Source of the DNA: Allomuricauda sp. CAU 1633 | GTDB taxonomy: Bacteria; Bacteroidota; Bacteroidia; Flavobacteriales; Flavobacteriaceae | Reading direction: 5' to 3' | Length of the DNA stretch: 64,000 nucleotides | NCBI RefSeq assembly: GCF_017313225.1 | Contig: NZ_JAFLNE010000003.1 | Location: 248,001-312,000, forward strand | Shown: piece after piece, positions 36,840-45,388 of the stretch | Position numbering within the stretch: the first letter of the stretch is position 1 | Layout: each line of letters opens with the position of its first letter | Notes under the pieces: generated by a model | Seen by the model: only the letters and a program-made list of their open reading frames with translations | What the model was told of the DNA's origin: nothing | Databases searched by the model: none | Made by a program: the position numbers and the translations under genes

Positions 36840-37919
36840 TCACGATTTCAACAGCTGGGCAATGGCCTCAATTTCGTCCTCGGTATTGTAAAAATGAAAG
36901 CTTAATCGAATACCTCCTCCACGTGGTGATGCAACCACATCTTCTGCAGTAAGCTTGTTGAACAGTTTCTGATCTCCCTTAATATTGAAGATTGTGCTAT
37001 GCTGCTTTCTTTCCAGCACGCTTTGTTCCAGAAGTCCCATTTCTGAAAAGGCCATTTTGGCTTTATTGGACAATTTTTGCAAATGGGTTTGAATATGTTC
37101 CAGGCCTATTTCATCTAAAAAGTCAAGTGAAAATTCTAAACTTCCAAAATTTAAGGTATCCAAGTGGCCTGGCTCCAAAAATTTACAAAAGGGAATGCTG
37201 TCGCGTTTGGATTGGTCGTTGCTCACAGAGCCGTTACCAATACCTTTTAGCTCAAATTGCCCCATTACGGCTTCCTTGACCAGAAAAAAGGCATTGCCGT
37301 AGCCGGCCAACAACCATTTATAGGCACTGGCGCCCAAAATATCGAATCCCGATTTTTCAAAATTGAATGGCTCGGTACCACAGAACTGGGTGCCATCACC
37401 AATAATCAATAGGCTGGGAAAGTCTTTTTTCAGTTCTTTCAAAAAGTCAAGATCAATCTTTACTCCACTTATCCATTGCACCACACTTAGGGCCAATACA
37501 TCAATGCCTCCTGACTTCACTCTATTATATATATTTTCCTCCATGTTTTCATCGATGTCCACATACTCCCTATTGAAGTTTCGGGTCTCAAAAGGCCAGT
37601 TAACGGAAGGGTAATCTTTTTGGAGCAACAAGACTTTTTTATCCTTGGAGAGTCCATCCAAAAGCATATTGAATCCTAAAGTAAAGTTGGGAACCAACGC
37701 AACATGGGTTGGCTTGCAATGAAAAAACTTTCCAACGGTTTTCTTGATTTCCGGAAGATGGGCAAATGCCTTAACCTTCATATTGCTGCCCCCAATGAGA
37801 AAGTCCAAATCATGCCCTTGTCGCCACTCCATAAGATCTTCACTCAAAAGACCTGCAGAGGCTGTATTGGCATAGATACATTGATTTAGGACAGGAAATT
37901 TTTTTCTTAGACTTTGCAT
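36840..37919 (-). CDS. Class V aminotransferase (PLP-dependent, cysteine-desulfurase/epimerase-like)
   Basis: A 359-residue cytosolic PLP enzyme. The cofactor lysine is K201 in GASAYKWLLAGYGNAFF, and D175 in IIGDGTQFCG holds the pyridine nitrogen. The start is taken at ATG 37919 (MQSLRKKFPVLNQ). An extension to 38081 would overlap the divergent 2TM gene and reads as non-coding. The class includes cysteine desulfurases, isopenicillin-N-epimerase-like proteins and the ergothioneine C-S lyase EgtE. Its position near egtBD makes the last worth testing. Confidence 0.87.
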   Translation of the reverse strand: MQSLRKKFPVLNQCIYANTASAGLLSEDLMEWRQGHDLDFLIGGSNMKVKAFAHLPEIKKTVGKFFHCKPTHVALVPNFTLGFNMLLDGLSKDKKVLLLQKDYPSVNWPFETRNFNREYVDIDENMEENIYNRVKSGGIDVLALSVVQWISGVKIDLDFLKELKKDFPSLLIIGDGTQFCGTEPFNFEKSGFDILGASAYKWLLAGYGNAFFLVKEAVMGQFELKGIGNGSVSNDQSKRDSIPFCKFLEPGHLDTLNFGSLEFSLDFLDEIGLEHIQTHLQKLSNKAKMAFSEMGLLEQSVLERKQHSTIFNIKGDQKLFNKLTAEDVVASPRGGGIRLSFHFYNTEDEIEAIAQLLKS

Positions 37920-37973
37920 TGCTGAGGTATTGGGTACAATTCGGTTATCTTTGTTGTTAAAGATAGCCATTCC

Positions 37974-38366
37974 ATGTTGTCCTTTGGTAAAAAGAAAAAG
38001 ACAGAAATAGACTTGGAGCAACACGAACTGCTGGAGAATGCCCAAAAACGCATTAAACAGAAGAAACGGTTGTTTTCCCATGTGGTCCTATTTTTAATCG
38101 GAAGTTTATTTTTGGTCCTGACCAACAAAATCCTGAAATACGGTGAGCCCTATGATTGGTCTATCTGGGTCATTCTATTTTGGGCTTTTTTATTGGTCAT
38201 GCATACCTTCAATGTTTTTGTCACCCACAAGTTTATGGGACAGGATTGGGAAAGAAAGCAACGTGAGCGCTTGGTGGAGCAACAAAAAAAGCGGATTGCT
38301 GAAATCCAAAAGGAAATTGATACGGATTTTCCATTGTCCAAAATCAATAAAAAAAAAGAGCTGTGA
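37974..38366 (+). CDS. 2TM-domain protein
   Basis: A 130-residue protein with the 2TM domain: a basic helical start (LEQHELLENAQKRIKQKKR), membrane helix HVVLFLIGSLFLVLTNKIL, a short loop, helix WSIWVILFWAFLLVMHTFNVF, and a basic coiled tail (WERKQRERLVEQQKKRIAEIQ). In other Bacteroidota the domain accompanies histidine kinases or stands alone; its role is unknown. It overlaps folA by 4 bases (GTGA), so the two are coupled. It is divergent from the aminotransferase, 54 bases away. Confidence 0.9.
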   Translation: MLSFGKKKKTEIDLEQHELLENAQKRIKQKKRLFSHVVLFLIGSLFLVLTNKILKYGEPYDWSIWVILFWAFLLVMHTFNVFVTHKFMGQDWERKQRERLVEQQKKRIAEIQKEIDTDFPLSKINKKKEL

Positions 38367-38854
38367 AGCGACTCATCATCATAGCCGCTGCCGCAGAGAA
38401 CAATGCTTTGGGGAAGGACAATGATTTGGTCTGGCACCTTCCAGATGATTTTAAGCGCTTTAAAGCACTTACCACAGGTCATAAAATTATTATGGGCCGA
38501 AAGACGCTGGAAAGCTTTCCAAAACCCCTTCCCAATCGGGAGCATATTGTCATTACCCGAGACAACACCTACACCCCAAAATTCCCGTGTACGGTAGTAC
38601 ATTCCATTGAAGATGCCATTGATTTGGTGGGCGATACTGAAACTGCTTTTATTATTGGTGGAGGCGAAATTTACAGGCAATCCATGCCTTTGGCCACGGA
38701 TATGGAACTCACCAGGGTACACGGAACTTTTGAAGCGGATACTTTTTTTCCAGAAATCAACCTAAATGAATGGGAGTTGATAAAAGAGGAACATCATCCG
38801 AAGGATGACCGACACCAATACAGTTTTACGTATTTGACGTATCAGAAGAAATAA
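38363..38854 (+). CDS. folA: Dihydrofolate reductase
   Basis: Reduces dihydrofolate to tetrahydrofolate with NADPH in the cytosol, closing the cycle opened by ThyA. It has 163 residues with a GTG start inside the stop of the preceding gene. Active-site residues are visible in LVWHLPDDFKRFK (W24, D29), cofactor contacts in IIMGRKTLESFPKPLPNR and the IIGGGEIYRQ loop. It converges on murI with 2 bases between stops. Confidence 0.97.
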   Translation: MKRLIIIAAAAENNALGKDNDLVWHLPDDFKRFKALTTGHKIIMGRKTLESFPKPLPNREHIVITRDNTYTPKFPCTVVHSIEDAIDLVGDTETAFIIGGGEIYRQSMPLATDMELTRVHGTFEADTFFPEINLNEWELIKEEHHPKDDRHQYSFTYLTYQKK

Positions 38855-38856
38855 AG

Positions 38857-39636
38857 CTAGAAATCCAGATATAAAATTTCAGCTTTGTCATCATCCACTA
38901 GGTTCCGCAAGACTTCAATACCTTTATTGGAGTAAAATAGATATTCCCCATCAATGTCCTGTGAATTTAAAAGGCTATTTGTTTCCAGAATTGCCTTGGT
39001 TTGCCGTGCTACGGCTTCACCGGAATCGATTAGGGTAATGTGCTTTGGAAGAATATCATTGAGCAAAGGAATGAGATACGGATAGTGGGTACAGCCCAGT
39101 ACCAAACAGTCTATATTTTGATCCAACATAGGCCTAATAAAAGAGAGAAGCAAGCCCCGAGTGACGATGGAATTGATTTGTCCGGTTTCAATGAGTTCCA
39201 CCAGACCTTTCCCTTCCTGTTCCACCACGGTGATTCCTTCGGCAAATAATTTTGAAGTATTGTGGAAAAGACCACTTGACAAGGTCCCCTTGGTGGCCAA
39301 AATCCCAATTTTTTTAGTTTTGGTCTGAAGTGCGGCCGGTTTAATGGCTGGTTCTATACCTATAAATGGAACGTCATAATTGGCGCGCAAATAATCAATG
39401 GCATTGGTAGTAGCCGTGTTACAGGCCACAACAATGAGCTTACAATTTTGCTCCATCAAGAACTCTGTGTTCTTTATGCTGAGTTGAAGGATTTCCGCTT
39501 TAGATTTTTCGCCATAGGGGGCATTGGCGCTATCGGCCAAATAGATGGTATCTTCATGGGGCAACATTTTTTTGATTTCCTTCCAAATGGAAGTTCCCCC
39601 TACACCAGAATCGAAAATGCCAATGGGTGCTTGCAT
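38857..39636 (-). CDS. murI: Glutamate racemase
   Basis: Supplies D-glutamate for peptidoglycan in the cytosol. It has 259 residues from ATG 39636; the in-frame TTG at 39642 is less likely. The start IGIFDSGVGG is diagnostic, and the catalytic cysteines are C72 in VACNTATT and C182 in LGCTHYPYL. SANAPYGEKS contributes the substrate loop. A terminator just upstream separates it from the chaperone genes, so it probably has its own promoter. Confidence 0.97.
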   Translation of the reverse strand: MQAPIGIFDSGVGGTSIWKEIKKMLPHEDTIYLADSANAPYGEKSKAEILQLSIKNTEFLMEQNCKLIVVACNTATTNAIDYLRANYDVPFIGIEPAIKPAALQTKTKKIGILATKGTLSSGLFHNTSKLFAEGITVVEQEGKGLVELIETGQINSIVTRGLLLSFIRPMLDQNIDCLVLGCTHYPYLIPLLNDILPKHITLIDSGEAVARQTKAILETNSLLNSQDIDGEYLFYSNKGIEVLRNLVDDDKAEILYLDF

Positions 39637-39668
39637 GTCCAAAAATAGAGACTTAAAATTTCATGGAA

Positions 39669-39703
39669 CAAAAAAACCGCTTTCTCTTTGGAAAAAGCGG
39701 TTT
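39669..39703 (-). terminator. Rho-independent terminator after the skp pair
   Basis: A 10-bp stem, AAACCGCTTT with AAAGCGGTTT, is followed on the minus strand by a T-run. It ends the envelope gene block before murI. Confidence 0.9.
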
Positions 39704-39725
39704 GTAAGATTGTAAACTATTGTTC

Positions 39726-40235
39726 TTAGAAGCCCAATTCTTGTTTAACGGCAGGTAAAAGGTCTTTTCCTTTTGCCACGATCAAGCTCAATCCTGGACT
39801 GGCATCGATTACATAATCGAATCCTTGGGCGGCTGCAACTTTTTCAATGGCATTTTTAGCCTTATCTGAAATAGGAGCGAACAACTCTTGCTGCTTTTTC
39901 TGCAATTCTTGCATGGCAGCTTGCTCAGCTTCTTGAATATTCTTTTCGAAACCTTGAAGTTCCAATGCTCTTTCCTCATTCTCTTCCTTAGTCTTGGAAG
40001 TGGCTTCGTTAGAGTATTGGGTATACTTATTTTTAAGTTCTGTCATTGAACTTTCTATGTCTGCTCTGTACGTTTCCTGCAATTTTTTCAACTCGGCCTG
40101 TGCAGACTTCATCTCCGGCATTTCAGACAATAGTTGCTGTACATTTACGTGTGCAACCTTGCCCTGTGCATTTACAAAACCCGTAGCCGCCACAAACAAT
40201 ACTAGGGCCACAGCGATTCTTTTTACATTTTTCAT
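39726..40235 (-). CDS. OmpH/Skp-family periplasmic chaperone
   Basis: A 169-residue exported protein with signal peptide ending VNAQ (residue 24), then the Skp fold: KVAHVNVQQLLSEMPEMKSAQAEL, a long coiled-coil rich in Gln, Glu and Lys, and a returning strand GFDYVIDASPGLSLIVAKG. Skp holds unfolded outer-membrane proteins for delivery to BamA, encoded two genes upstream. A paralogue precedes it by 44 bases. Confidence 0.93.
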   Translation of the reverse strand: MKNVKRIAVALVLFVAATGFVNAQGKVAHVNVQQLLSEMPEMKSAQAELKKLQETYRADIESSMTELKNKYTQYSNEATSKTKEENEERALELQGFEKNIQEAEQAAMQELQKKQQELFAPISDKAKNAIEKVAAAQGFDYVIDASPGLSLIVAKGKDLLPAVKQELGF

Positions 40236-40279
40236 GATTCTACGTTACTATTTTGATGTTAAATTTAGTGCTCCACTAT

Positions 40280-41110
40280 TTACTGTTGTATGGAATCCTT
40301 TTGTTGTTCTTGCGCTTTTTCACGCTCTTCCAATTTGGCCTTGCGTTTGGCCTCGCGCTCTTCCAATAATTTTTTTCTTCGTTCCTCGTAGGCTTTTTTG
40401 CGTTCTTCCCTAAGCTTTAACTGCTCAGTTCTTCTATCTTCCACTGCTTGGGCGTTGGCCTGTTGTATGGAATCTGTTCTCTCTTGTCTTTCTTTTAGGG
40501 CATCACTGATGTCATCTTCTCCTTCTTCTTCAATAAACTGTTCCAACCTATTTTGCTCTTCTTGCTTTCTGTTGGAGGCACTTACTTTTCTGGTCCGCCC
40601 TATCTCTCTTAAAACCAAGTCACTAATATCGTGCCTTTTTTCGGAGTACAACATTACAACATCTGCCGATTTATCAAAAATAAAATCGTATCTTTTATTG
40701 CCTCCTATTTTTTGGACTTCATTGAACACTTGGTCCTGAATGGGCTGAATCAACAGCTTTTTTTGCAGTACCAAATCCCCTTGGGGGCCAAAGCGGTCTT
40801 GCTGATAGTCCAACATTTCCTTTTCCAAAATCTGAATCTCCTCCTCCCGTTCGGTGATGAGTTCATCAGTGAGCAGTACTTTTTCTGCCATTAAATCTTT
40901 CTTCATCTGCTCAATGACACTTTGCTTCAGCTCAATTTCTTTCTTCCATTTTTGCGCTTTGGCTTCCAATTGCTCGGTGGCATCCCTGTATTCTTCCACA
41001 TTTTCTAGGATATATTCCATATCCACATAACCTATGCGCACTCCCCTTTGGGAAAAGCCATAAAAGGATGTCATCAAAACAAGTAATGACAAAAGAACTT
41101 TGGTATTCAT
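40280..41110 (-). CDS. OmpH/Skp-family protein with long charged C-terminal extension
   Basis: A 276-residue exported protein with signal peptide ending GFSQ. The Skp domain covers about residues 24-170 (RIGYVDMEYILENVEEYRDATEQLEAKA, YDFIFDKSADVVMLY). It is followed by about 100 residues of almost uninterrupted Arg/Glu/Lys/Gln helix (EERKKAYEERRKKLLEEREAKRKAK), absent from its shorter paralogue. The extension could bind membrane, peptidoglycan or the partner chaperone, but this is not known. It lies 96 bases after bamA. Confidence 0.92.
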   Translation of the reverse strand: MNTKVLLSLLVLMTSFYGFSQRGVRIGYVDMEYILENVEEYRDATEQLEAKAQKWKKEIELKQSVIEQMKKDLMAEKVLLTDELITEREEEIQILEKEMLDYQQDRFGPQGDLVLQKKLLIQPIQDQVFNEVQKIGGNKRYDFIFDKSADVVMLYSEKRHDISDLVLREIGRTRKVSASNRKQEEQNRLEQFIEEEGEDDISDALKERQERTDSIQQANAQAVEDRRTEQLKLREERKKAYEERRKKLLEEREAKRKAKLEEREKAQEQQKDSIQQ

Positions 41111-41206
41111 CTTTATCCGCTTTTACATAGAAAATATCGTGCCAAAATAACTAATTAATTTAAAATGAGCTATTTATAAAATTACAAAGCCACTATTTTC
41201 CTTTGA

Positions 41207-43879
41207 TTAAAACTGCTGCCCGATGATGAAGTGCGTTTGCCAGCCACTTGGTCCCACGGATCCAGGTTGGGCATCGGTATCGAAGCCATAACCAAAATCA
41301 ATTCCCAAGAGACCGAATGCCGGCATAAAAATACGTAGCCCCACTCCGGCAGATCTTTTTAATTCAAACGGATTAAACTCACTAAAATTGTTGAAAGCGT
41401 TTCCTGCTTCCAAAAATGACAGCGCATAAATGGATGCGGAAGGCTTAAGCGTCAACGGATATCGTAATTCCAAAGAGAATTTATTGTAAATGGTTCCCCC
41501 ATCCCTTTCCAGGTTACCGGTAACCGGGTTGGTACTGTAGGGCGTTAAGGAACTATTCTCATACCCCCTTAGCTGAATCACATCCCTACCATCCAGCGTA
41601 AAGTTTCCAAGACCGTCACCTCCCACAAAGAAACGCTCAAAGGGAACACCTCCAATATCATGGTTATAACTACCCAAGAAACCGAACTCTGCATTGGTAC
41701 GTAGTACCAGTTTGTCCACCAAGGTGGTATACCAATCTCCTTTGAACTTAATTTTGTAGAATTCCAATAGTTTAAAACGCTCTTCTTCCATTCGCTCCAA
41801 ATCGTTACTTAATTGGGCAAATTCCAATTGTTCGTCTATATCGGTAGGGTTGGGGCCAATCTCAAATAATCTTTCGGTAGCCGCATCTATATCCTCTTTG
41901 AGTTGTTTGTAATCTTTTGAGCTGAAAAGGGAATATGGCGGCGTAAATTTAGCAGTAAGCTCAAAATTGGAACCCGACATTGGAAATATCCTGCTCGGAC
42001 CCTGAGAACTCCTGGACAATCCAAAAGTGTAGCTCAAAGAATTTGAACTACCATTACCAAAATTAAAAAGACCGCTGTTGTAGTTATTAAAGTCGTACAA
42101 CTGATAGCTCAAGGCATGGGATACGGTAAAATAATCATCGGGCCACTGCACTCTTTTGGCCAAACCTGCCGAAATCCCGGTAATGGCAAATCCTCTATCC
42201 TTGTCCACATCAATCCTTCCCCTACTGTTAAAATCGGTGGCAAACTGTTGGGTTCTTGATAGCGAAAGATTAAAACGTACGGGTTTTTTACCCCCCAGCC
42301 ATGGTTCAGCAAAATTTAAACTATACACGCGGAAGGTTCTACTAGCCTGCAAACGAAGGGAAAACGTTTGTCCATCACCCATGGGGACCGGTTTGTAGGC
42401 CTCCCCGTTAAAAATATTCTTTAGCGAAAAGTTGCTGAAAGAAAGCCCCAAGGTTCCAATGAAACCTCCTCCTCCAAAACCACCTTGCAGCTCAATTTGG
42501 CTCGAACCTGCTTCAACAAGACTGTAGTTTACATCTACTGTTCCCTCATTGGGGTTAGGGTTTTGAATGTCTGGTTTTATCTGCTCGGCATCAAAGAATC
42601 CCAATTGGCCCAATTCCCGTATACTCCTAACCAAGTCATCCTTACTGTATTTTTGACCAGGTCTGGTGCGCAATTCCCTAAAAATTACATGGTCATTGGT
42701 TTTGTCGTTTCCTGTTACGGTTACGTGGTTCAAATAGGTTTCCTTACCCTCTATAATTCGGATTTCGAAGTCAATAGTGTCGTTCACTGCAGACACCTCA
42801 ACAGGGTTGATGCTGGAAAACAGATACCCGTTGTTCTGGTACAGGTTGGTTAAATCATTGGCATCGGGTTTGGAGTCATCGGCAATTCGTTCTTTCAACA
42901 AAACACCATTATAGGTCTGTCCTTTTCTAATTCCCAGAACTTGGCTCAATTGTCGGTCTGTATACACCGAGTTCCCGACAAAATTGATATCCCCAAAGTA
43001 ATATTTGTCCCCTTCCTCAACTTTTATCTTTAGATCGATGTTCTTTTCATTGACCCTAACAAAAGTGTCAGATAGCACCCTGGCATCCCTATAGCCTCTC
43101 TCCGCATAGGTGTCCACCAAATTGGAAAGGTCTTCTTCGTAGTCTTCCGGTATGTATTTGGACTTTTTCCAAAATCGATAGATTTTTTTCTTCTTGGTAT
43201 TTTTTAGTGATTTTCTGAGTCGCTTGTTCGAAAGTTTTTCATTTCCTTCAAAGACAATTTGTCTAATCTTTACCTTCTCACCCTTATTGACATTGATCAC
43301 CATATTCTCGGTATTGGTGGCCGAGGTGTCAGGGGCAGTGGCTATGTTCACTCTGGCGTTGAGATAGCCTTGTTTTTTGTACTTGTTTTGAAGGTAGTTT
43401 CTGGTATTGGCAATCAAGCTTTCGGTAATCTTCTTGCCTTTCTTAAGATCGGTGTCGTTGATAATATCCTCAACCTTGCGCTTTTTCACCCCATATACCG
43501 TAACATTGGCCAAGGTGGGACGTTCGGTTATGTTCAATTCAAGGAAAATCTTATCATCCTCAATATTGGTGTAGTACATCTCCACATTGCTGAACAGCTC
43601 CAGTCCCCACAATTTCTTGATCACTGCACTGATTTCATCACCGGGCACGGTAATGGGTTGACCCACACGCAGACCCGTATAGGTTTTAACCGTCTGCTCA
43701 TTATAACTTTGCAGGCCGGTAACCGTGAGTCCTCCCAAAATGTATTGCTTCCCATCCTCAAAAGGGATGTCCTGGGCAAAGCCCTGGATGGAGAAAAATA
43801 ATAAGGGAAGAAGTAATTTTAGGTACGGTTGTATGCAGTTTTTTATACCTCTAATTGAGTTGTTCGCTAGTTTTTCCAA
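41207..43879 (-). CDS. bamA: Outer-membrane protein assembly factor BamA
   Basis: Essential beta-barrel insertase of the outer membrane, 890 residues. After a signal region ending GFAQ (about 36) come five POTRA domains (for example GLTVTGLQSYNEQTVKTYTG, VTVYGVKKRKVEDII, IVFEGNEKLSNKRLRKSL, VTGNDKTNDHVIFRELRTRPG) and a 16-stranded barrel with the VRGY-type lid motif represented by QLRGYENSSL, ending FIIGQQF with C-terminal Phe. The only sensible start is TTG at 43879, which overlaps uppS by 29 bases. In the barrel, an extra coiled segment (about residues 660-700, DIDAATERLFEIGPNPTDIDEQLEF) is unusual. Confidence 0.96.
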   Translation of the reverse strand: MEKLANNSIRGIKNCIQPYLKLLLPLLFFSIQGFAQDIPFEDGKQYILGGLTVTGLQSYNEQTVKTYTGLRVGQPITVPGDEISAVIKKLWGLELFSNVEMYYTNIEDDKIFLELNITERPTLANVTVYGVKKRKVEDIINDTDLKKGKKITESLIANTRNYLQNKYKKQGYLNARVNIATAPDTSATNTENMVINVNKGEKVKIRQIVFEGNEKLSNKRLRKSLKNTKKKKIYRFWKKSKYIPEDYEEDLSNLVDTYAERGYRDARVLSDTFVRVNEKNIDLKIKVEEGDKYYFGDINFVGNSVYTDRQLSQVLGIRKGQTYNGVLLKERIADDSKPDANDLTNLYQNNGYLFSSINPVEVSAVNDTIDFEIRIIEGKETYLNHVTVTGNDKTNDHVIFRELRTRPGQKYSKDDLVRSIRELGQLGFFDAEQIKPDIQNPNPNEGTVDVNYSLVEAGSSQIELQGGFGGGGFIGTLGLSFSNFSLKNIFNGEAYKPVPMGDGQTFSLRLQASRTFRVYSLNFAEPWLGGKKPVRFNLSLSRTQQFATDFNSRGRIDVDKDRGFAITGISAGLAKRVQWPDDYFTVSHALSYQLYDFNNYNSGLFNFGNGSSNSLSYTFGLSRSSQGPSRIFPMSGSNFELTAKFTPPYSLFSSKDYKQLKEDIDAATERLFEIGPNPTDIDEQLEFAQLSNDLERMEEERFKLLEFYKIKFKGDWYTTLVDKLVLRTNAEFGFLGSYNHDIGGVPFERFFVGGDGLGNFTLDGRDVIQLRGYENSSLTPYSTNPVTGNLERDGGTIYNKFSLELRYPLTLKPSASIYALSFLEAGNAFNNFSEFNPFELKRSAGVGLRIFMPAFGLLGIDFGYGFDTDAQPGSVGPSGWQTHFIIGQQF

Positions 43880-44591
43880 ATCGTCGTTCTCTATTTTGGT
43901 AACTTAATATTGCCTCTACCAAATGATGCTCTCTAAAATCAGGCCAAAATACATCAATAAAATATAATTCAGCATAAGCAATTTGCCACAGTAAAAAATT
44001 GCTTATCCTATGTTCACCACTGGTACGGATAAGCAAGTCCACATCTGGCAAGAAATGCGTGTAAAGATGTGTATTTATAACGGCTTCGTCAATATTTTCC
44101 GGTGAAATTATATTATTTTTAACTTTGGTACTTATCTCTTTTATGGCGCTTTTTATCTCATCCCTAGAGCCATAGCTAAGCGCCAGTGTAAGAATCATGC
44201 CTGTATTTTTTGATGTTTTTGAAATGACCTCAGAAAGTTCCTTCTGTGCTTTTTGGGGCAAAGAATCAATCTTGCCAATGGCTTTTAGCCTAATGTTATT
44301 CTTGTTTAGGGTTTCCAACTCCTTACGCAACGAAGCAACCAAAAGCTTCATCAAGGTCTGTACCTCAACTTTGGGACGGTTCCAGTTTTCTGTGGAAAAG
44401 GCATAAAGGGTGAGACATTGAATTTGAAGTTTGGCACAATTTTCAACTGTGTTCCTTACTGCCTCCACTCCATTTTCATGTCCAAAGACACGGAGTTTTC
44501 CGCGTTGTTTGGCCCATCTTCCATTACCATCCATGATGATGGCAATGTGTTTTGGCAGTTTCTCTTTGTTAACTTCGTCTAGCGTATGCAT
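43851..44591 (-). CDS. uppS: Undecaprenyl-diphosphate synthase (isoprenyl transferase)
   Basis: Makes the C55 lipid carrier for peptidoglycan and surface polysaccharides at the inner face of the membrane. It has 246 residues from ATG 44591; an in-frame TTG at 44627 would run into the upstream gene. Key blocks: HIAIIMDGNGRWAKQRG (Asp21 for Mg2+), GHENGVEAVRN, YAFSTENWNRP, SYGSRDEI, LLIRTSGEHRISNFLLWQIAYAE. It starts 1 base after the PorG-like gene. Confidence 0.97.
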   Translation of the reverse strand: MHTLDEVNKEKLPKHIAIIMDGNGRWAKQRGKLRVFGHENGVEAVRNTVENCAKLQIQCLTLYAFSTENWNRPKVEVQTLMKLLVASLRKELETLNKNNIRLKAIGKIDSLPQKAQKELSEVISKTSKNTGMILTLALSYGSRDEIKSAIKEISTKVKNNIISPENIDEAVINTHLYTHFLPDVDLLIRTSGEHRISNFLLWQIAYAELYFIDVFWPDFREHHLVEAILSYQNRERRFGKTSEQLN

Positions 44592-44592
44592 T

Positions 44593-45276
44593 TTATTGAA
44601 AACAATCCTGGCAGGGCTTTCGTCCAAAGGTATACGTCAATGTAAAACCTGTGAAAACATACCAGTCATCGCTCAATATATTGCCGAATCTAAATTGCTC
44701 AAAATTGGAACCCTCGGGGTTACTTGCGTCCAAATTGTCCGTAAATGTATACCTGGCTCCAATTTCGGCGCCAAGAATCAGGAATTGATTTAACCGATAC
44801 TTTGCCCCAACCGTCATTGGAATTGCAAAACTACCTTCTTTTTGGTTAATATCCTGCACTTGAAGGGCATCAAAATACATAAAATCGTACCTAAAATAGG
44901 TAAAACCCGTGTAAAGATAGGGTGTAAAGGCGGGTCCGAGCTTATGAAGATTATATTCCACAAAGTTAAATTCCAGGCCTAAAGACGCTTCTAGGATGGA
45001 ATTGTCCATTTCATAGCCTCGTTGTTGACGGGATTGCATGTGCGATTTGGAATCGTCTGCCGTAAAATCACCATACAAAACGCTGGCACGCCACGCATAC
45101 CTTTTGCTCTTATTCCATTTAAAGACACCACCGAATGCCGGACCAGATGGCAGGATATAATTGGTCCGTCCTACATCCCCAACCATATTGGCCCCGCCAG
45201 CAAAGATTCCTATCTCATAGGTTTGTGCACTGACCTTGAGCATACAGCACAAAAAAATAGCCAAAACTATTCGCAT
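44593..45276 (-). CDS. DUF6089 / PorG-like outer-membrane protein
   Basis: A 227-residue exported protein with signal peptide ending VSAQ. It reads as a small beta-barrel: YEIGIFAGGANMVGDVGRTNYILPSGPAFGGVFKWNKSKRYAWRASV, TPYLYTGFTYFRYDF, VGAKYRLNQFLILGAEIGARYTFTDNLD, ending GFTLTYTFGRKPCQDCFQ. This pattern and its place just before uppS and bamA fit DUF6089, a family that includes PorG of the type IX secretion system. The PorG link is inferred from family and context. TTG at 45285 is a less likely start. Confidence 0.82.
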   Translation of the reverse strand: MRIVLAIFLCCMLKVSAQTYEIGIFAGGANMVGDVGRTNYILPSGPAFGGVFKWNKSKRYAWRASVLYGDFTADDSKSHMQSRQQRGYEMDNSILEASLGLEFNFVEYNLHKLGPAFTPYLYTGFTYFRYDFMYFDALQVQDINQKEGSFAIPMTVGAKYRLNQFLILGAEIGARYTFTDNLDASNPEGSNFEQFRFGNILSDDWYVFTGFTLTYTFGRKPCQDCFQ

Positions 45277-45388
45277 ACTATCCAAAAAATTTCACGTATT
45301 AAGAGTAAAGGAAAGTCAATAAGTATACTGTTATGATTGTTCTCCTTTGTTAAACAGTTTTTAGTCCCATTTATTGTTTTTGAACCGT

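Noticed and set aside
36840..38081. Extended aminotransferase start at 38081
   Set aside because: The additional 54 residues overlap the divergent 2TM gene and read as its antisense; the family-like start is ATG 37919.
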